Assembly (NCBI GenBank): GCA_002354735.1
Contig: DEMD01000007.1
Span: forward strand, 517,418 to 581,417
DNA from: Gammaproteobacteria bacterium UBA2679
Lineage (GTDB): Bacteria > Pseudomonadota > Gammaproteobacteria > Pseudomonadales > Oleiphilaceae
Reading direction: 5' to 3'
Length of the DNA: 64,000 nucleotides
Shown here: piece after piece, positions 9,253 through 18,304 of the stretch
Layout: every line of letters starts with the position of its first letter
Numbering within the stretch: the stretch's first letter is position 1
Made by a program: the position numbers and the translations under genes
The notes under the pieces: generated by a model
What the model was told of the DNA's origin: nothing
Seen by the model: only the letters and a program-made list of their open reading frames with translations
Database searches by the model: none

Positions 9253-11064
9253 ATGACTGCATTCAGATTTCCCGCTGCACCTATCGATGAACGTAGCCTC
9301 GTGCTGGCACTGGTGGATGACGGACTGCTGGCGCGGGAGGCAGGTGAACGTTATCTCGCTCAACCCAAGCCCAGCCGGGGCGCACGAACGCACAGCAGCA
9401 CTGGTGCAACTGCACTGCCTCACCCACTGGAAAGCCTGGCGCAGGCAGAACTGGTCGACCAGAAATCGCAGCGGGTGCTGACCCTCGACAGGCTTACCGC
9501 CTGGCTCGCCGAGCGGTCGGGCCTCCCCCTGTTTCACATCGACCCGCTAAAGATCAATGCGGGCGACGTCTCGGAAGTGATGTCCTTCCCCTTTGCCCAG
9601 CGGCACAGCATTCTGGCGGTCGAGGTGAGTGAGACCGAGGTCACCATTGCCACGCATGAACCCTTTATCGAAAACTGGAAGGACAATCTCCGCCATGTGC
9701 TGCGCAAGGATATTCGCGTCGTCGTGGCAAGCCCTGCTGATATCAAGCGCTTCACGATCGAGTTCTACAAGCTGGCGAGTTCAGTTCAGGCCTTCTCAAA
9801 GACCCGCACCAAAGCGGGGGCGGCGGCATCCACTGGTAACCTCGAGCAGCTGCTGGAAGTCGGCAATCTGGCCTCGGCCGATGCCAACGATCAGCATATC
9901 GTCAGCATCGTCGACTGGCTGCTGCAGTATGCCTTCGAACAGCGCGCCAGCGACATTCATATAGAGCCGCGTCGGAAGCTGGGGCACGTGCGCTTCCGCA
10001 TCGATGGTGTATTGCATCCGGTGTATGAGATGCCGATACAGGTCAATGTGGCTGTGGTCAGCCGTCTCAAAATTCTTGGCCGACTGAACGTCGCTGAAAA
10101 GCGCAAGCCGCAGGATGGCCGCATCAAGACCAAGAATCCCAGCGGCAAGGAAATCGAGCTTCGCCTGTCCACCCTGCCGACCGCATTTGGTGAAAAGCTG
10201 GTTATGCGGATTTTCGATCCGGACGTGCTGCTGCGTTCGTTCAGCGAGCTGGGTCTGTCACAGGATGAGCTACAGCGCTGGCGGCAGATGATCGCGCAGC
10301 CCAACGGTATCATTCTTGTTACCGGGCCTACCGGCAGCGGCAAGACCACCACCCTTTACTCCTCGCTGAAATCGCTGGCGACTGAGGAGGTCAATGTCTG
10401 CACGATTGAAGATCCGATCGAGATGGTTGAGCCGGCCTTCAACCAGATTCAGGTGCAGGTCCAGGTCGAGCTAGATTTTGCCACAGGGGTGCGGGCACTG
10501 CTCAGGCAGGATCCAGACATCATCATGATCGGCGAGATCCGCGACCTTGAAACGGCCGAAATGGCTATACAGGCCGCGTTGACGGGCCACCTGGTGCTTT
10601 CCACCCTGCACACCAACGACGCGCCTGGCACCATCACCAGATTGCTCGAACTGGGAATAGCACCGTATCTGGTCAAGGCCACTGTCCTTGGCGTTATGGC
10701 ACAGCGCCTGGTGCGTACGCTTTGCCCGGAATGCAAACGACCGGCAAAACTGGATCCAGCGGACTGGAAAGCCCTGGTGAGCCCTTGGAAAGCTGAGATG
10801 CCGACAGCGACCTTCGAAGCCGAAGGCTGCCTCGAATGTCGCTTCACCGGCTTTCGTGGTCGAGCCGGCGTCTACGAACTCATGCTGATGAGCGAGGGCG
10901 TGCGTAACCACATCAAGGATCACACCGATATCGATGCGCTGCGCCTGCAGGCCATGCGGGAAGGCATGAAAACGCTGCGGCTGAGCGGTGCCAACAAGAT
11001 CGCGCAAGGCTTGACCACACCGGGCGAGGTTCTGCGGGTGACACCTTCGACAGGGGTTTGCTAG
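9253..11064 (+). CDS. GspE/PulE/PilB-type secretion ATPase, orphan
   Basis: A hexameric traffic ATPase of 603 residues, of the kind that powers type II secretion or type IV pili. The N-terminal part (about 1-190) resembles the T2SSE/MshE N-domain. The motor follows: Walker A GPTGSGKT (358-365), Asp box CTIEDPIE, Walker B IIMIGEIRD, His box STLHTND. A tetracysteine zinc site is formed by C491/C494 and C526/C529, as in GspE and PilB. The segment before Walker B, NQIQVQVQVELDF, differs from the usual QV.P..GL.F. No gspF, pilin or secretin gene is adjacent, so it is an orphan here; its partner platform protein must be elsewhere. It could serve a type II secretion system, a type IV pilus or an MSHA-like pilus. 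Confidence 0.85.
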   Translation: MTAFRFPAAPIDERSLVLALVDDGLLAREAGERYLAQPKPSRGARTHSSTGATALPHPLESLAQAELVDQKSQRVLTLDRLTAWLAERSGLPLFHIDPLKINAGDVSEVMSFPFAQRHSILAVEVSETEVTIATHEPFIENWKDNLRHVLRKDIRVVVASPADIKRFTIEFYKLASSVQAFSKTRTKAGAAASTGNLEQLLEVGNLASADANDQHIVSIVDWLLQYAFEQRASDIHIEPRRKLGHVRFRIDGVLHPVYEMPIQVNVAVVSRLKILGRLNVAEKRKPQDGRIKTKNPSGKEIELRLSTLPTAFGEKLVMRIFDPDVLLRSFSELGLSQDELQRWRQMIAQPNGIILVTGPTGSGKTTTLYSSLKSLATEEVNVCTIEDPIEMVEPAFNQIQVQVQVELDFATGVRALLRQDPDIIMIGEIRDLETAEMAIQAALTGHLVLSTLHTNDAPGTITRLLELGIAPYLVKATVLGVMAQRLVRTLCPECKRPAKLDPADWKALVSPWKAEMPTATFEAEGCLECRFTGFRGRAGVYELMLMSEGVRNHIKDHTDIDALRLQAMREGMKTLRLSGANKIAQGLTTPGEVLRVTPSTGVC

Positions 11065-11103
11065 TATCCGCAGCCAACCTCACTGTTGCACGGAACAATT
11101 ATA

Positions 11104-11949
11104 ATGAACCTGAAGTCCGCGGCCCTGCCGACCCTCAAGACATCCACCCGGCTACTCCTGGCAGCCCTGACAACGGCCTTTGCTGCGTCCTCCATGGCGG
11201 CACTGTCTCTGGAAGGAAAATCCGCTGAGGAGAAGGGCCTGGCGATTGCCCAGGAAGCCGAACGGCGAGACGAAGGCTGGAGCGACTCCAAAGCCGACAT
11301 GATCATGGTGCTGAAGAACAAGGGCGGGCGCGAGAGCCGCCGTGAACTTCGGGTTATGTCTCTGGAGGTGCCTGAAGATGGCGACAAGAGCCTGACGATA
11401 TTCGACTCGCCGCGCGACGTCGCCGGCACTGCCCTGCTCACGCACTCGCATAAGATCGATACAGATGATCAGTGGCTGTATCTGCCTGCCCTGAAGCGGG
11501 TCAAGCGCATTGCGTCCAACAACAAGTCTGGTCCTTTCGTCGGCAGCGAGTTCGCCTTCGAGGATCTCAGCAGCCAGGAAGTCGAGAAATTCAGCTATCA
11601 ATATCTGCGGAATGAGGCCTGCCCAGGTGCGGACACGCTTGATTGTTACGTGGTGGAACGTGATCCTGTCGACGAAAATAGTGGCTACACCAAGCAGGTT
11701 GCTTGGATAGATACCGCGGAATTTCGCGTGCACAAGGTCGATTTCTACGACCGGAAGGAGAAGCTCCTGAAAACGCTGAGCGTCAGCAATTTCAAGCAGT
11801 ACCTCGATCAATACTGGCGAGGCCTGAATAGTGTCATGGAGAATCATCAGACCGGTAAAAGTACGAGTCTGGAACTACAGAACCTCGAGTTCAAGACCGG
11901 CCTGACCGAGCAGGATTTTACCGAGAACAGTCTGAAGCGAGCCCGCTAG
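11104..11949 (+). CDS. Outer-membrane lipoprotein-sorting protein family (LolA-like, PF17131 type)
   Basis: A 281-residue periplasmic protein. It has a signal peptide (hydrophobic residues about 17-33, cleavage near SMAA). The body shows features I associate with the LolA-like family: EEKGL.IA.EAERRD.GW, DVAGTALLTH, DDQWLYLPALKRVKRI and GSEFAFEDL. Family members usually sit beside RND/MMPL exporters and are thought to handle lipids or lipoproteins in the periplasm, but no exporter is adjacent here. I chose the ATG at 11104; a TTG at 11086 would add six residues. It follows the GspE-like gene by 39 bp on the same strand and may be cotranscribed. Its last 32 bp overlap the DUF3080 gene tail to tail. 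Confidence 0.78.
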   Translation: MNLKSAALPTLKTSTRLLLAALTTAFAASSMAALSLEGKSAEEKGLAIAQEAERRDEGWSDSKADMIMVLKNKGGRESRRELRVMSLEVPEDGDKSLTIFDSPRDVAGTALLTHSHKIDTDDQWLYLPALKRVKRIASNNKSGPFVGSEFAFEDLSSQEVEKFSYQYLRNEACPGADTLDCYVVERDPVDENSGYTKQVAWIDTAEFRVHKVDFYDRKEKLLKTLSVSNFKQYLDQYWRGLNSVMENHQTGKSTSLELQNLEFKTGLTEQDFTENSLKRAR

Positions 11950-13090
11950 CGGCGGCAACCACATCGCTGCCTGCAGCAGAATCTGGCTCGGTCACCGAAG
12001 CAGCGGCCGAGCCAGGCCTTACTGGCGGCCGTACCTGCGTCCATAGGCTGGCATGGCGGCGGCTGGCCGCCTGAAAGTCTGCCCAGATGCCCGCCTTCGG
12101 GTCGAGGTACTTTTCGGCGAATGCTTTGAAGACTGCCGGCTGCTCTTCGATGCTGATGGCATCAGCCAGCCTCGCAAGCGGACCAATCCACGCATGCCCG
12201 GCCTTTTGTAACTCAGCCAGGTAGGGCTGAATACGCTTTACGTATACCTGCTCCAGTACATTCACCGCTATCTTCGATGTTTCCTCATCAAGCATGGCTG
12301 GCCGGCAGGGCTTGCCGTCTCCACCAGTCATTAGCGCTTCGAGTGTGTCTGAAATGCTCTCCAGCTCCGCTGTCATGGCTTGCGTCGATAGCAGCACTCT
12401 ACCGGGATAGGGGTTGGCGACCAGTGTGGCATTGATGGTCTCAAGATCTTCGAGCGCCGCAGTTGGCTCGCCCTCGACATAAGCCAGCAACCTTTCGAGT
12501 ACCCGACTCAACTGCTGCGACGGGGCCACCCGGAAGTTGCGTTGCAGCAGTCCGTCGCCAGTGGAGAACATGCTTTGGAATTCTGCACTGGCGAAGGTGG
12601 CGTTCCATTGCGCAATGCCCAATTCCCGGCGCTTGATGTCACGCACTTCAGTGAGTGCAGTCATCAGCGCGGTAGCTTCTGCTGCGTCTTCACCAAGTGT
12701 TTGTACACAGTCGTCCACCGAGGCGAGGAAAGCCTGCTCATAACGCCATACCGCACTGGCAGACATGACTTTTCCCAGCGCACTGTTCCGCTGCGCGACC
12801 AGCTGACCCACCGTGCAGGCGTCCAGCGCGAATATATCCAGAATGCCGAGGGAGAACTCGCTGGCCTGCAACTGTAGGTCACGGCGCTGAGGATATCGTG
12901 GGCTGAGGACTTCTGGCGGGGGTGGCGCTGCGGGAAATGCGGTATCGAAGACCCGCGCCAGGCGCTGACGATAATCACCGAAGTCAGCCTCAGGGTCACC
13001 GAACAACTCGGCAGAGCAGCCGCCAAGTAGCATGACGGCGGTGAGCACAGGCATCAGCAGACCATTTCCGACTGCCCGCCAGGGTTTCAC
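11918..13090 (-). CDS. DUF3080 family lipoprotein
   Basis: A 390-residue lipoprotein with lipobox LLGGC (Cys25). The body matches what I recall of DUF3080: DYRQRLARVFD near the N-terminus, LSPRYPQRRDL, LGILDIFALDACTVGQLVAQRNSALGKVM, and a helical remainder. The function of the family is unknown. The C-terminus is rich in Ala, Ser and Pro and looks disordered. The gene converges on the LolA-like gene with a 32-bp antisense overlap, leaving no room for an intrinsic terminator between them. It lies 78 bp downstream of mtnC on the same strand and could receive read-through from mtnBDC. Confidence 0.78.
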   Translation of the reverse strand: MKPWRAVGNGLLMPVLTAVMLLGGCSAELFGDPEADFGDYRQRLARVFDTAFPAAPPPPEVLSPRYPQRRDLQLQASEFSLGILDIFALDACTVGQLVAQRNSALGKVMSASAVWRYEQAFLASVDDCVQTLGEDAAEATALMTALTEVRDIKRRELGIAQWNATFASAEFQSMFSTGDGLLQRNFRVAPSQQLSRVLERLLAYVEGEPTAALEDLETINATLVANPYPGRVLLSTQAMTAELESISDTLEALMTGGDGKPCRPAMLDEETSKIAVNVLEQVYVKRIQPYLAELQKAGHAWIGPLARLADAISIEEQPAVFKAFAEKYLDPKAGIWADFQAASRRHASLWTQVRPPVRPGSAAASVTEPDSAAGSDVVAAASGLASDCSR

Positions 13091-13168
13091 CCGCAGGCCT
13101 CCACCTGCAGCCTTTCACTCGCACGCCATCGGTTGCAAGCTCTCACTGCAGGTCCGGCAACGTTGCGC

Positions 13169-13936
13169 TCAGCCCGGGTCGCTAAACTCAATGGCGCGAA
13201 AGCTCTCGACGACGTCGATGTCGCATTCGCCGAAGCTGTCACGTTCGGCCTCGACTTTGGCTGGGGCGTCACCCGGACGCCGTAGCAGCACCACCATGAA
13301 ACCGGCCGTCTCGGCAGCCTCGGCCTCTTCAATGATATCGGTGAGAAAAAGAATACGCTCGGGCGGCTGCCCTACCTGTTCAGCGATTCTGCGGTAAGAC
13401 GAGGCTTCGCGTTTGCCGCCAGTGGTGGTGTCGAAGTAGCCAGTGAAGAGTGGCCTGAGGTCACCTGCTTCGGAATACCCGAACATCAGCTTCTGCGCCG
13501 CAATCGAGCCGGATGAATAGACATAGAGATCGATGCCTGCGGCATGCCAGGTCTTGAGTAGCTCAACCGCATCGGGATACATATGGCCGCGCAGCTCGCC
13601 GGTTTCATAGCCCTGCTTCCAGATGAGGCCCTGCAGGGTCTTCAGCGGCGTGATTTTCACATCGGCATCCATCCAGCCGTGCAAGGCTTCGAGACAGTCT
13701 TCGATGAGCTCGGTGATAGCCTGCTTTCGCGGCAGGCCAGCCTTGATGCGCACCTCATCTAGTAGGTCGAGCACATCGGGCTCGTCGATATTAGCCATGA
13801 TGAAGTCATCGATGGCAGCCTTGGCGAAGGGAAACAGCGTCTCGTGAACGAAGGCGATACTGCTGGTCGTGCCTTCGATATCGGTGACGATGGCTGCAGG
13901 TCTGGCGACTCGGGCTATTTTCGCGGCATCGCTCAT
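13169..13936 (-). CDS. mtnC: Enolase-phosphatase E1 MtnC
   Basis: Methionine salvage enzyme that enolises 2,3-diketo-5-methylthiopentyl-1-phosphate and removes its phosphate to give the acireductone. It is a HAD-superfamily hydrolase of 255 residues: the nucleophile motif reads TDIEGTTSSI (Asp19, Glu21), followed by the family's FVHETLFPFA, the YSSGS motif and the LFLTD.I.E acid motif near residues 204-211. It starts 4 bp inside mtnD, the gene for the next enzyme in the pathway. Third gene of mtnB-mtnD-mtnC. Confidence 0.95.
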   Translation of the reverse strand: MSDAAKIARVARPAAIVTDIEGTTSSIAFVHETLFPFAKAAIDDFIMANIDEPDVLDLLDEVRIKAGLPRKQAITELIEDCLEALHGWMDADVKITPLKTLQGLIWKQGYETGELRGHMYPDAVELLKTWHAAGIDLYVYSSGSIAAQKLMFGYSEAGDLRPLFTGYFDTTTGGKREASSYRRIAEQVGQPPERILFLTDIIEEAEAAETAGFMVVLLRRPGDAPAKVEAERDSFGECDIDVVESFRAIEFSDPG

Positions 13937-14496
13937 CCCATCAAGGCCTCATAACGCGGAATACGAGTGGCGATTGGATTGCCAGTGAAGTCAGCCACCC
14001 AGCCTTCGGTATTGGTAAACAGGCGCAACGCCATGAACTCAGGCTCCGGCCCCATGTCGAACCAATGGGTCGTGCCATGAGGCACGCTAATGAGATCATC
14101 ACGTTCGCACAGTATGGCATACACTCGATCGGCGTGATGAATGTAGAAGAGGCCGTGACCTCGCAGGAAGAAACGAATTTCGTCTTCGCTGTGCTTGTGC
14201 TCATCGAGAAACTTCTTGCGCATCTCGGACTTCTGCGGATGATCAGGCGTCAGGGCGATAACATCAGCTGTCGTGAAACCCTTCTGTGCCTTGAAGCGCT
14301 CGATATCATCTTCGTAGATGGCCAGTACATCATCTGGCGTGGCCGATTCCGGCAGTTCACGCGCTTCCCAGCGGGTAAAGGCTATACCGATGTCGGCCAG
14401 ATGACCGGCAATATCACTTCCATCAGTGGTCTCTACCGAGGCGCTGGCGACCGGGGACTCATCGTCACGCACCTCAAAGATCCATAGTTTGCTCAT
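13933..14496 (-). CDS. mtnD: Acireductone dioxygenase MtnD
   Basis: Cupin enzyme of methionine salvage. With Fe it converts acireductone plus oxygen to formate and 2-keto-4-methylthiobutyrate, the methionine precursor; with Ni the family makes an off-pathway product. The 187-residue length is normal. The metal ligands are visible: H100, H102 and E106 in DEHKHSEDEIRFF, and H144 in GTTHWFDMG. It lies 13 bp after mtnB and overlaps mtnC by 4 bp. Confidence 0.96.
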   Translation of the reverse strand: MSKLWIFEVRDDESPVASASVETTDGSDIAGHLADIGIAFTRWEARELPESATPDDVLAIYEDDIERFKAQKGFTTADVIALTPDHPQKSEMRKKFLDEHKHSEDEIRFFLRGHGLFYIHHADRVYAILCERDDLISVPHGTTHWFDMGPEPEFMALRLFTNTEGWVADFTGNPIATRIPRYEALMG

Positions 14497-14509
14497 TCAG
14501 CTGTCCTCA

Positions 14510-15166
14510 CTATTGTCTTCGGTATAGTTTCATCAGTTCGAGTTCGCAACTGCAAATGAATTCCAGAGCCTCGATGTGCCGCAGACAATTGCGCATGTCG
14601 CTGGCCCAGGTATACAGCCCGTGTCCGGCAATGAGGTAGGCAACACAATCGGGATGCTTGTTCAGCCAGTTATCGACATCCACGGCCAGCGCATCGATAT
14701 CCTGGGTATTCGGAAAAATTGGGATCGCAAGTGCTGTTTCGTGAGTGTGCCGCCCTGCGAGCGCCTTCTGCATTTCGTAGTCATCCACCACGAGCACGCC
14801 GTCTTTCTGCAGGAACTTGGACAGGATGGTTGCTGCAGGCGAATGCGTGTGCAGCACAGCGCCTATGTTAGGATCGCGGCGGTAAAGGCCAGTATGCAAC
14901 GCAGTTTCTGCCGAGCTTTTTTCCTGCGGATCGAATGGAACATCCTCGATCTCGAGCAGTCGCCCCTGCAGATCGATCGCCAGGATATCCGCCTTCATGA
15001 GCTGGCCCTTGTGTCGACCAGATGCGGTAATAGCCGCTGTGTCGGCATCGAGGCGCACTGAATAGTTACTGCTGGTGGCTGGTGACCAGCCCTGGCCGTA
15101 GAGAAAACGGCCTGCCTGCATGAGCTGCTCGGCGGCGGGTCCGAATGCGGAGTCTTTTATCGTCAT
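14510..15166 (-). CDS. mtnB: Methylthioribulose-1-phosphate dehydratase MtnB
   Basis: A class II aldolase-fold enzyme of 218 residues that dehydrates 5-methylthioribulose 1-phosphate. Visible motifs are SGRHKG, the acidic residue in SSAETALHTGLY, the zinc ligands in VLHTHSPA (about residues 104-111) and AGHGLYTWA. I chose the ATG at 15166 (MTIKDSAF...), which matches the usual N-terminus. An in-frame ATG at 15244 adds 26 residues unlike the family and would reach toward the divergent tmcA. It is the first gene of mtnBDC. The upstream pathway genes (mtnN or mtnP, mtnK or mtnA) are not in the window. Confidence 0.94.
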   Translation of the reverse strand: MTIKDSAFGPAAEQLMQAGRFLYGQGWSPATSSNYSVRLDADTAAITASGRHKGQLMKADILAIDLQGRLLEIEDVPFDPQEKSSAETALHTGLYRRDPNIGAVLHTHSPAATILSKFLQKDGVLVVDDYEMQKALAGRHTHETALAIPIFPNTQDIDALAVDVDNWLNKHPDCVAYLIAGHGLYTWASDMRNCLRHIEALEFICSCELELMKLYRRQ

Positions 15167-15297
15167 GGTCTTTGTGCTGCCTGCCTCTGGCCCGGTATCA
15201 TCGGCCCTATGATTCCAGAATTGCCCGAGATTATCATCTTTCATTCAAGCCTGCGCAAAATGGCGCTGCGCAGCCAGCCGTGGTCTGCATTATAGTC

Positions 15298-17346
15298 ATG
15301 ACTGATGATGCGCCGCTTGGCGCCGGACATCGGCAGCTGCACTGGTTGTGTGCCGACGCGCAAACCGCCGGCCAATTGCTCGGCCAGCTGCATGGACGAC
15401 TGGAGGAGCCAGAGGCTCAGCCCTTGCGGGCGCTCATTGTCGATGAGCGTTTCAAGCGCAAATATCATGATTATCTCGGCCAGACTTATGACCTCCTGGT
15501 CGTGTCCGCCTGGTCGGGCTTTTCGCCGAATGCCTTTGCCGCCCTGTCAGCCACGGTTCGTGGTAGTGGACTGATCGTGCTTCTGACGCCGGCTCCGCCG
15601 GCCTGGTTGGCCTACGACGACCCGGAATATGAGCGCCTCCTGGCGCACCCATGGACGGCCGCAGACAGCCCGGCGCTTTTCATACGCTATTTCATGAACG
15701 CGCTTGAAGCGTCTGTTGGCGCACCACAATTTGTGAATGCATCAGCTATCGACGCCACGATAGATTCACTCATTCGCGCAATCCGCCCATCCAATAGCCA
15801 TCCCGCCGAGGAGCGGCAAGCCAACTCAGAACCCCACGCCAGCACGAGCCGCGAACAGGCCACCGTACTGGCACAGATCACGGCAGGCGCCGGTCGCGTC
15901 GATATCATCAGTGCAGAGCGAGGACGCGGCAAGTCAACGCTCCTTGGCTTCCTGGCCGGCAAGCTGGTGACTGACGACTCTGTTATCTGCGTGACTTCTC
16001 TGCACCCCTGGCAATGCAGCGTCGCATTGCGACAGTCTGGCGGTGCACTCAGCTATCGTGCACCCGATGACCTTTTGTCGTCCGGCCAACGCCTGCACCT
16101 GTTGTTTGTCGATGAAGCAGCAGCCCTGCCTCTTCCCATGCTGCTGAGGCTGATCGATATCGCCGACCAGGTGGTCTTGGCCTCGACCAGCCATGGCTAT
16201 GAAGGCAGCGGCCAGGGCTTTCGACTCAGACTGCTTGGCCACTTGCAGTCCAAAGGTCGCGAGCCTCACTGGCATACGCTCGAACAGGCCATACGCTGGG
16301 ACGCGGATGATCCTGTCGAAGCCTTTGTGACCAACACGCTGTTGTTCCAGCGGCCACAGCATGACCAAACGAGCTTTCCGATACTCCTTGGCGCCCCAGA
16401 AATCGTCGATAAGGCAGCGCTTGCGGCTGATACGGCCAAGCTCTCTGCTGTAATGAGACTGCTGATGGAGAGCCATTATCAGACCAGCGCCGACGATGCC
16501 CGTGTGCTGCTCGATAGCCCTGGCATCACGCTCACAGGCATATTTGATAAGTCCGGCGGACACCCCGTTGCGCTGCTGATGACCGATAGCGAACTGCCAT
16601 TTGAAGACGCCGAGCTTCGGGAGGCGATCTGGCTTGGGAGACGGCGACCGCGTGGGCACCTCACGCAACAAGTGCTGGCTCAGCAGCTCGGCATACAAGA
16701 CTCGCTCGAACGAAAAGTTGTGCGCATCGTGCGGGTGGCTGTGGCATCGGACTATCGCAGACGGGGCCTGGCGACTCAGCTGTTACGACATCTTGAAATG
16801 CTGGCACCCAGCGTCGGGGAGACGAGCGCACTTCACTCGGCCAGCTTTGGCAATGATCCAGTCAGTCTGAGCTTCTGGCTCAGCCAGGACTACACACTGG
16901 TTCGACAGGGACAGAGACAGTCAGGAAGTCACGGTGGCGAAGCCCTGCTGGTCCTGAAGCCGCGGAATGAGTCGGGCGAGCGAATACAGCAGCGTGCCCT
17001 TTCGGCCCGTAGTCGCGCGCTGGCCACGGACACGGCTGGGGCAAATAGGCAGGGCCATCAGTCAGGGCTGCTTTTCTGGCCTCAGCCGCCGCTGGAGGCG
17101 TGGGAGCATGAGCTCATCAAACTGTTCTGCCTGGGAGCCAGGCCCGTCGAAGCCGTGCTGTCTTTACTATATATCGACACCGGCCACCGGCCCGACAGGC
17201 TTGACACGCACTGGCAGAGCGCATTGCGCGAGATGATCGCCGGTACTGACTGGACCGCGTTGACTCGTCTTACCGGTCTGGCCGGGAAAAAGGCGGTCGT
17301 GGCCGGACTGCGCGCAGCCTACGCTCGCGCTATTTTACCTGAGTGA
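15298..17346 (+). CDS. tmcA: tRNA(Met) cytidine acetyltransferase TmcA
   Basis: This enzyme makes N4-acetylcytidine at the wobble position of elongator tRNA-Met, using acetyl-CoA and ATP. The 682 residues match the family layout: N-terminal domain (about 1-150), RecA-like helicase module with Walker A AERGRGKS (206-213) and Walker B LLFVDEAAALPL, then a GNAT acetyltransferase domain around 476-560 with RIVRVAVASDYRRRGLATQL, and a C-terminal tRNA-binding tail. The ATG at 15298 aligns with the E. coli start; an upstream ATG at 15145 would overlap mtnB. No clear ribosome binding site is visible. Its 3' end overlaps the TraB/GumN gene by 17 bp tail to tail. Confidence 0.93.
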   Translation: MTDDAPLGAGHRQLHWLCADAQTAGQLLGQLHGRLEEPEAQPLRALIVDERFKRKYHDYLGQTYDLLVVSAWSGFSPNAFAALSATVRGSGLIVLLTPAPPAWLAYDDPEYERLLAHPWTAADSPALFIRYFMNALEASVGAPQFVNASAIDATIDSLIRAIRPSNSHPAEERQANSEPHASTSREQATVLAQITAGAGRVDIISAERGRGKSTLLGFLAGKLVTDDSVICVTSLHPWQCSVALRQSGGALSYRAPDDLLSSGQRLHLLFVDEAAALPLPMLLRLIDIADQVVLASTSHGYEGSGQGFRLRLLGHLQSKGREPHWHTLEQAIRWDADDPVEAFVTNTLLFQRPQHDQTSFPILLGAPEIVDKAALAADTAKLSAVMRLLMESHYQTSADDARVLLDSPGITLTGIFDKSGGHPVALLMTDSELPFEDAELREAIWLGRRRPRGHLTQQVLAQQLGIQDSLERKVVRIVRVAVASDYRRRGLATQLLRHLEMLAPSVGETSALHSASFGNDPVSLSFWLSQDYTLVRQGQRQSGSHGGEALLVLKPRNESGERIQQRALSARSRALATDTAGANRQGHQSGLLFWPQPPLEAWEHELIKLFCLGARPVEAVLSLLYIDTGHRPDRLDTHWQSALREMIAGTDWTALTRLTGLAGKKAVVAGLRAAYARAILPE

Positions 17347-18304
17347 CCCTGAAGCCCTGCTTCCTGAGCAGATCCGCTATACCACCCGGCCCCACCATAT
17401 GGCCGGCACCCACCGCCAGCATGCAGCGCAGATTTTCGCTCAGGCACTGCTTGAAGCCAGTAGTCATCGATTCATTGCGCTCGAAGAACAGCATTTCGTA
17501 GAAGGGCTTCAGTTCAGGCGCCTCACGCATTGGCTCTGCGATGGCTGCCTGATAGAGCGCTCCACCGTTGCCGGCCTTCCAGGCGTCGCCCATGTCACGG
17601 TACATTTCTGGCGCCTGCTGAAATTCTTCCAGATAGCCCAGTACCGCCTTCTCATCAGAAGGCAGCTTATCGAGCAGTTTCATCTGCCCCTCGAAGGTCT
17701 CAAGCCCCTTGACCTTGAGCGACGGCCGCTTGCGTGCCTGCCTGCTCAGGTAGAGGTCGATACCGTACTCAGGAGACAGCCCCTGCCGCATGGCCTGCAT
17801 CACAGTTAGCGTCACCACGGTATAGACCGGCTTCTGTTTACGAATACTGTCAGCAGGTACACCAACGCTTCCCACCGCCTGTTCGAGTTTCTTGACAGTG
17901 GATGGGCTGTAGAGATCGTCAATGGTCTGCCCTTTGGGGAGTGATGCAAACGAGGTAAACAGTTTCATATTCTCTGCCTGGTCCCCCTGTGCATCGTCCA
18001 GCTCGACCAGCAGCACGTCAGTATTATCGATAGCCTGCATGATGGGCTGAGCCAAGGGATAATAGCTTTCGTCAGCGATGTGCACGGTGCCGATCAGATA
18101 GCCAGGGGCGTACTTTTCCTTTGCGTCTGCTGGTGGCTCAACCTTCCAGAAGAGACCAGTAACAGCGGATTCAGCAGCGACTCCTGATCGCTCGGATGCT
18201 TCCGCTGAAGGGTCGAGCGCTTGAGCGGCGAATGACGTAGTGAGGGCGAGCGCCATCAGCAAGTGACGGGGCCGCGGGAGTCTTGCCAGATTGAAGCTGG
18301 TCAT
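17330..18304 (-). CDS. TraB/GumN family protein
   Basis: A 324-residue exported protein with an N-terminal signal sequence (hydrophobic core around residues 14-29). The TraB/GumN family is marked by GYLIGTVHIADESYYPL (about 68-84) and near the C-terminus by LAVGAGHMVGPGGI; the paired GT.H and G..H motifs suggest a metal-dependent, Tiki-like hydrolase, but the bacterial role is uncertain. Its ATG overlaps the sulfatase stop by 4 bp, so it is the last gene of an operon that starts with D-2-hydroxyglutarate dehydrogenase. Confidence 0.87.
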   Translation of the reverse strand: MTSFNLARLPRPRHLLMALALTTSFAAQALDPSAEASERSGVAAESAVTGLFWKVEPPADAKEKYAPGYLIGTVHIADESYYPLAQPIMQAIDNTDVLLVELDDAQGDQAENMKLFTSFASLPKGQTIDDLYSPSTVKKLEQAVGSVGVPADSIRKQKPVYTVVTLTVMQAMRQGLSPEYGIDLYLSRQARKRPSLKVKGLETFEGQMKLLDKLPSDEKAVLGYLEEFQQAPEMYRDMGDAWKAGNGGALYQAAIAEPMREAPELKPFYEMLFFERNESMTTGFKQCLSENLRCMLAVGAGHMVGPGGIADLLRKQGFRVTQVK

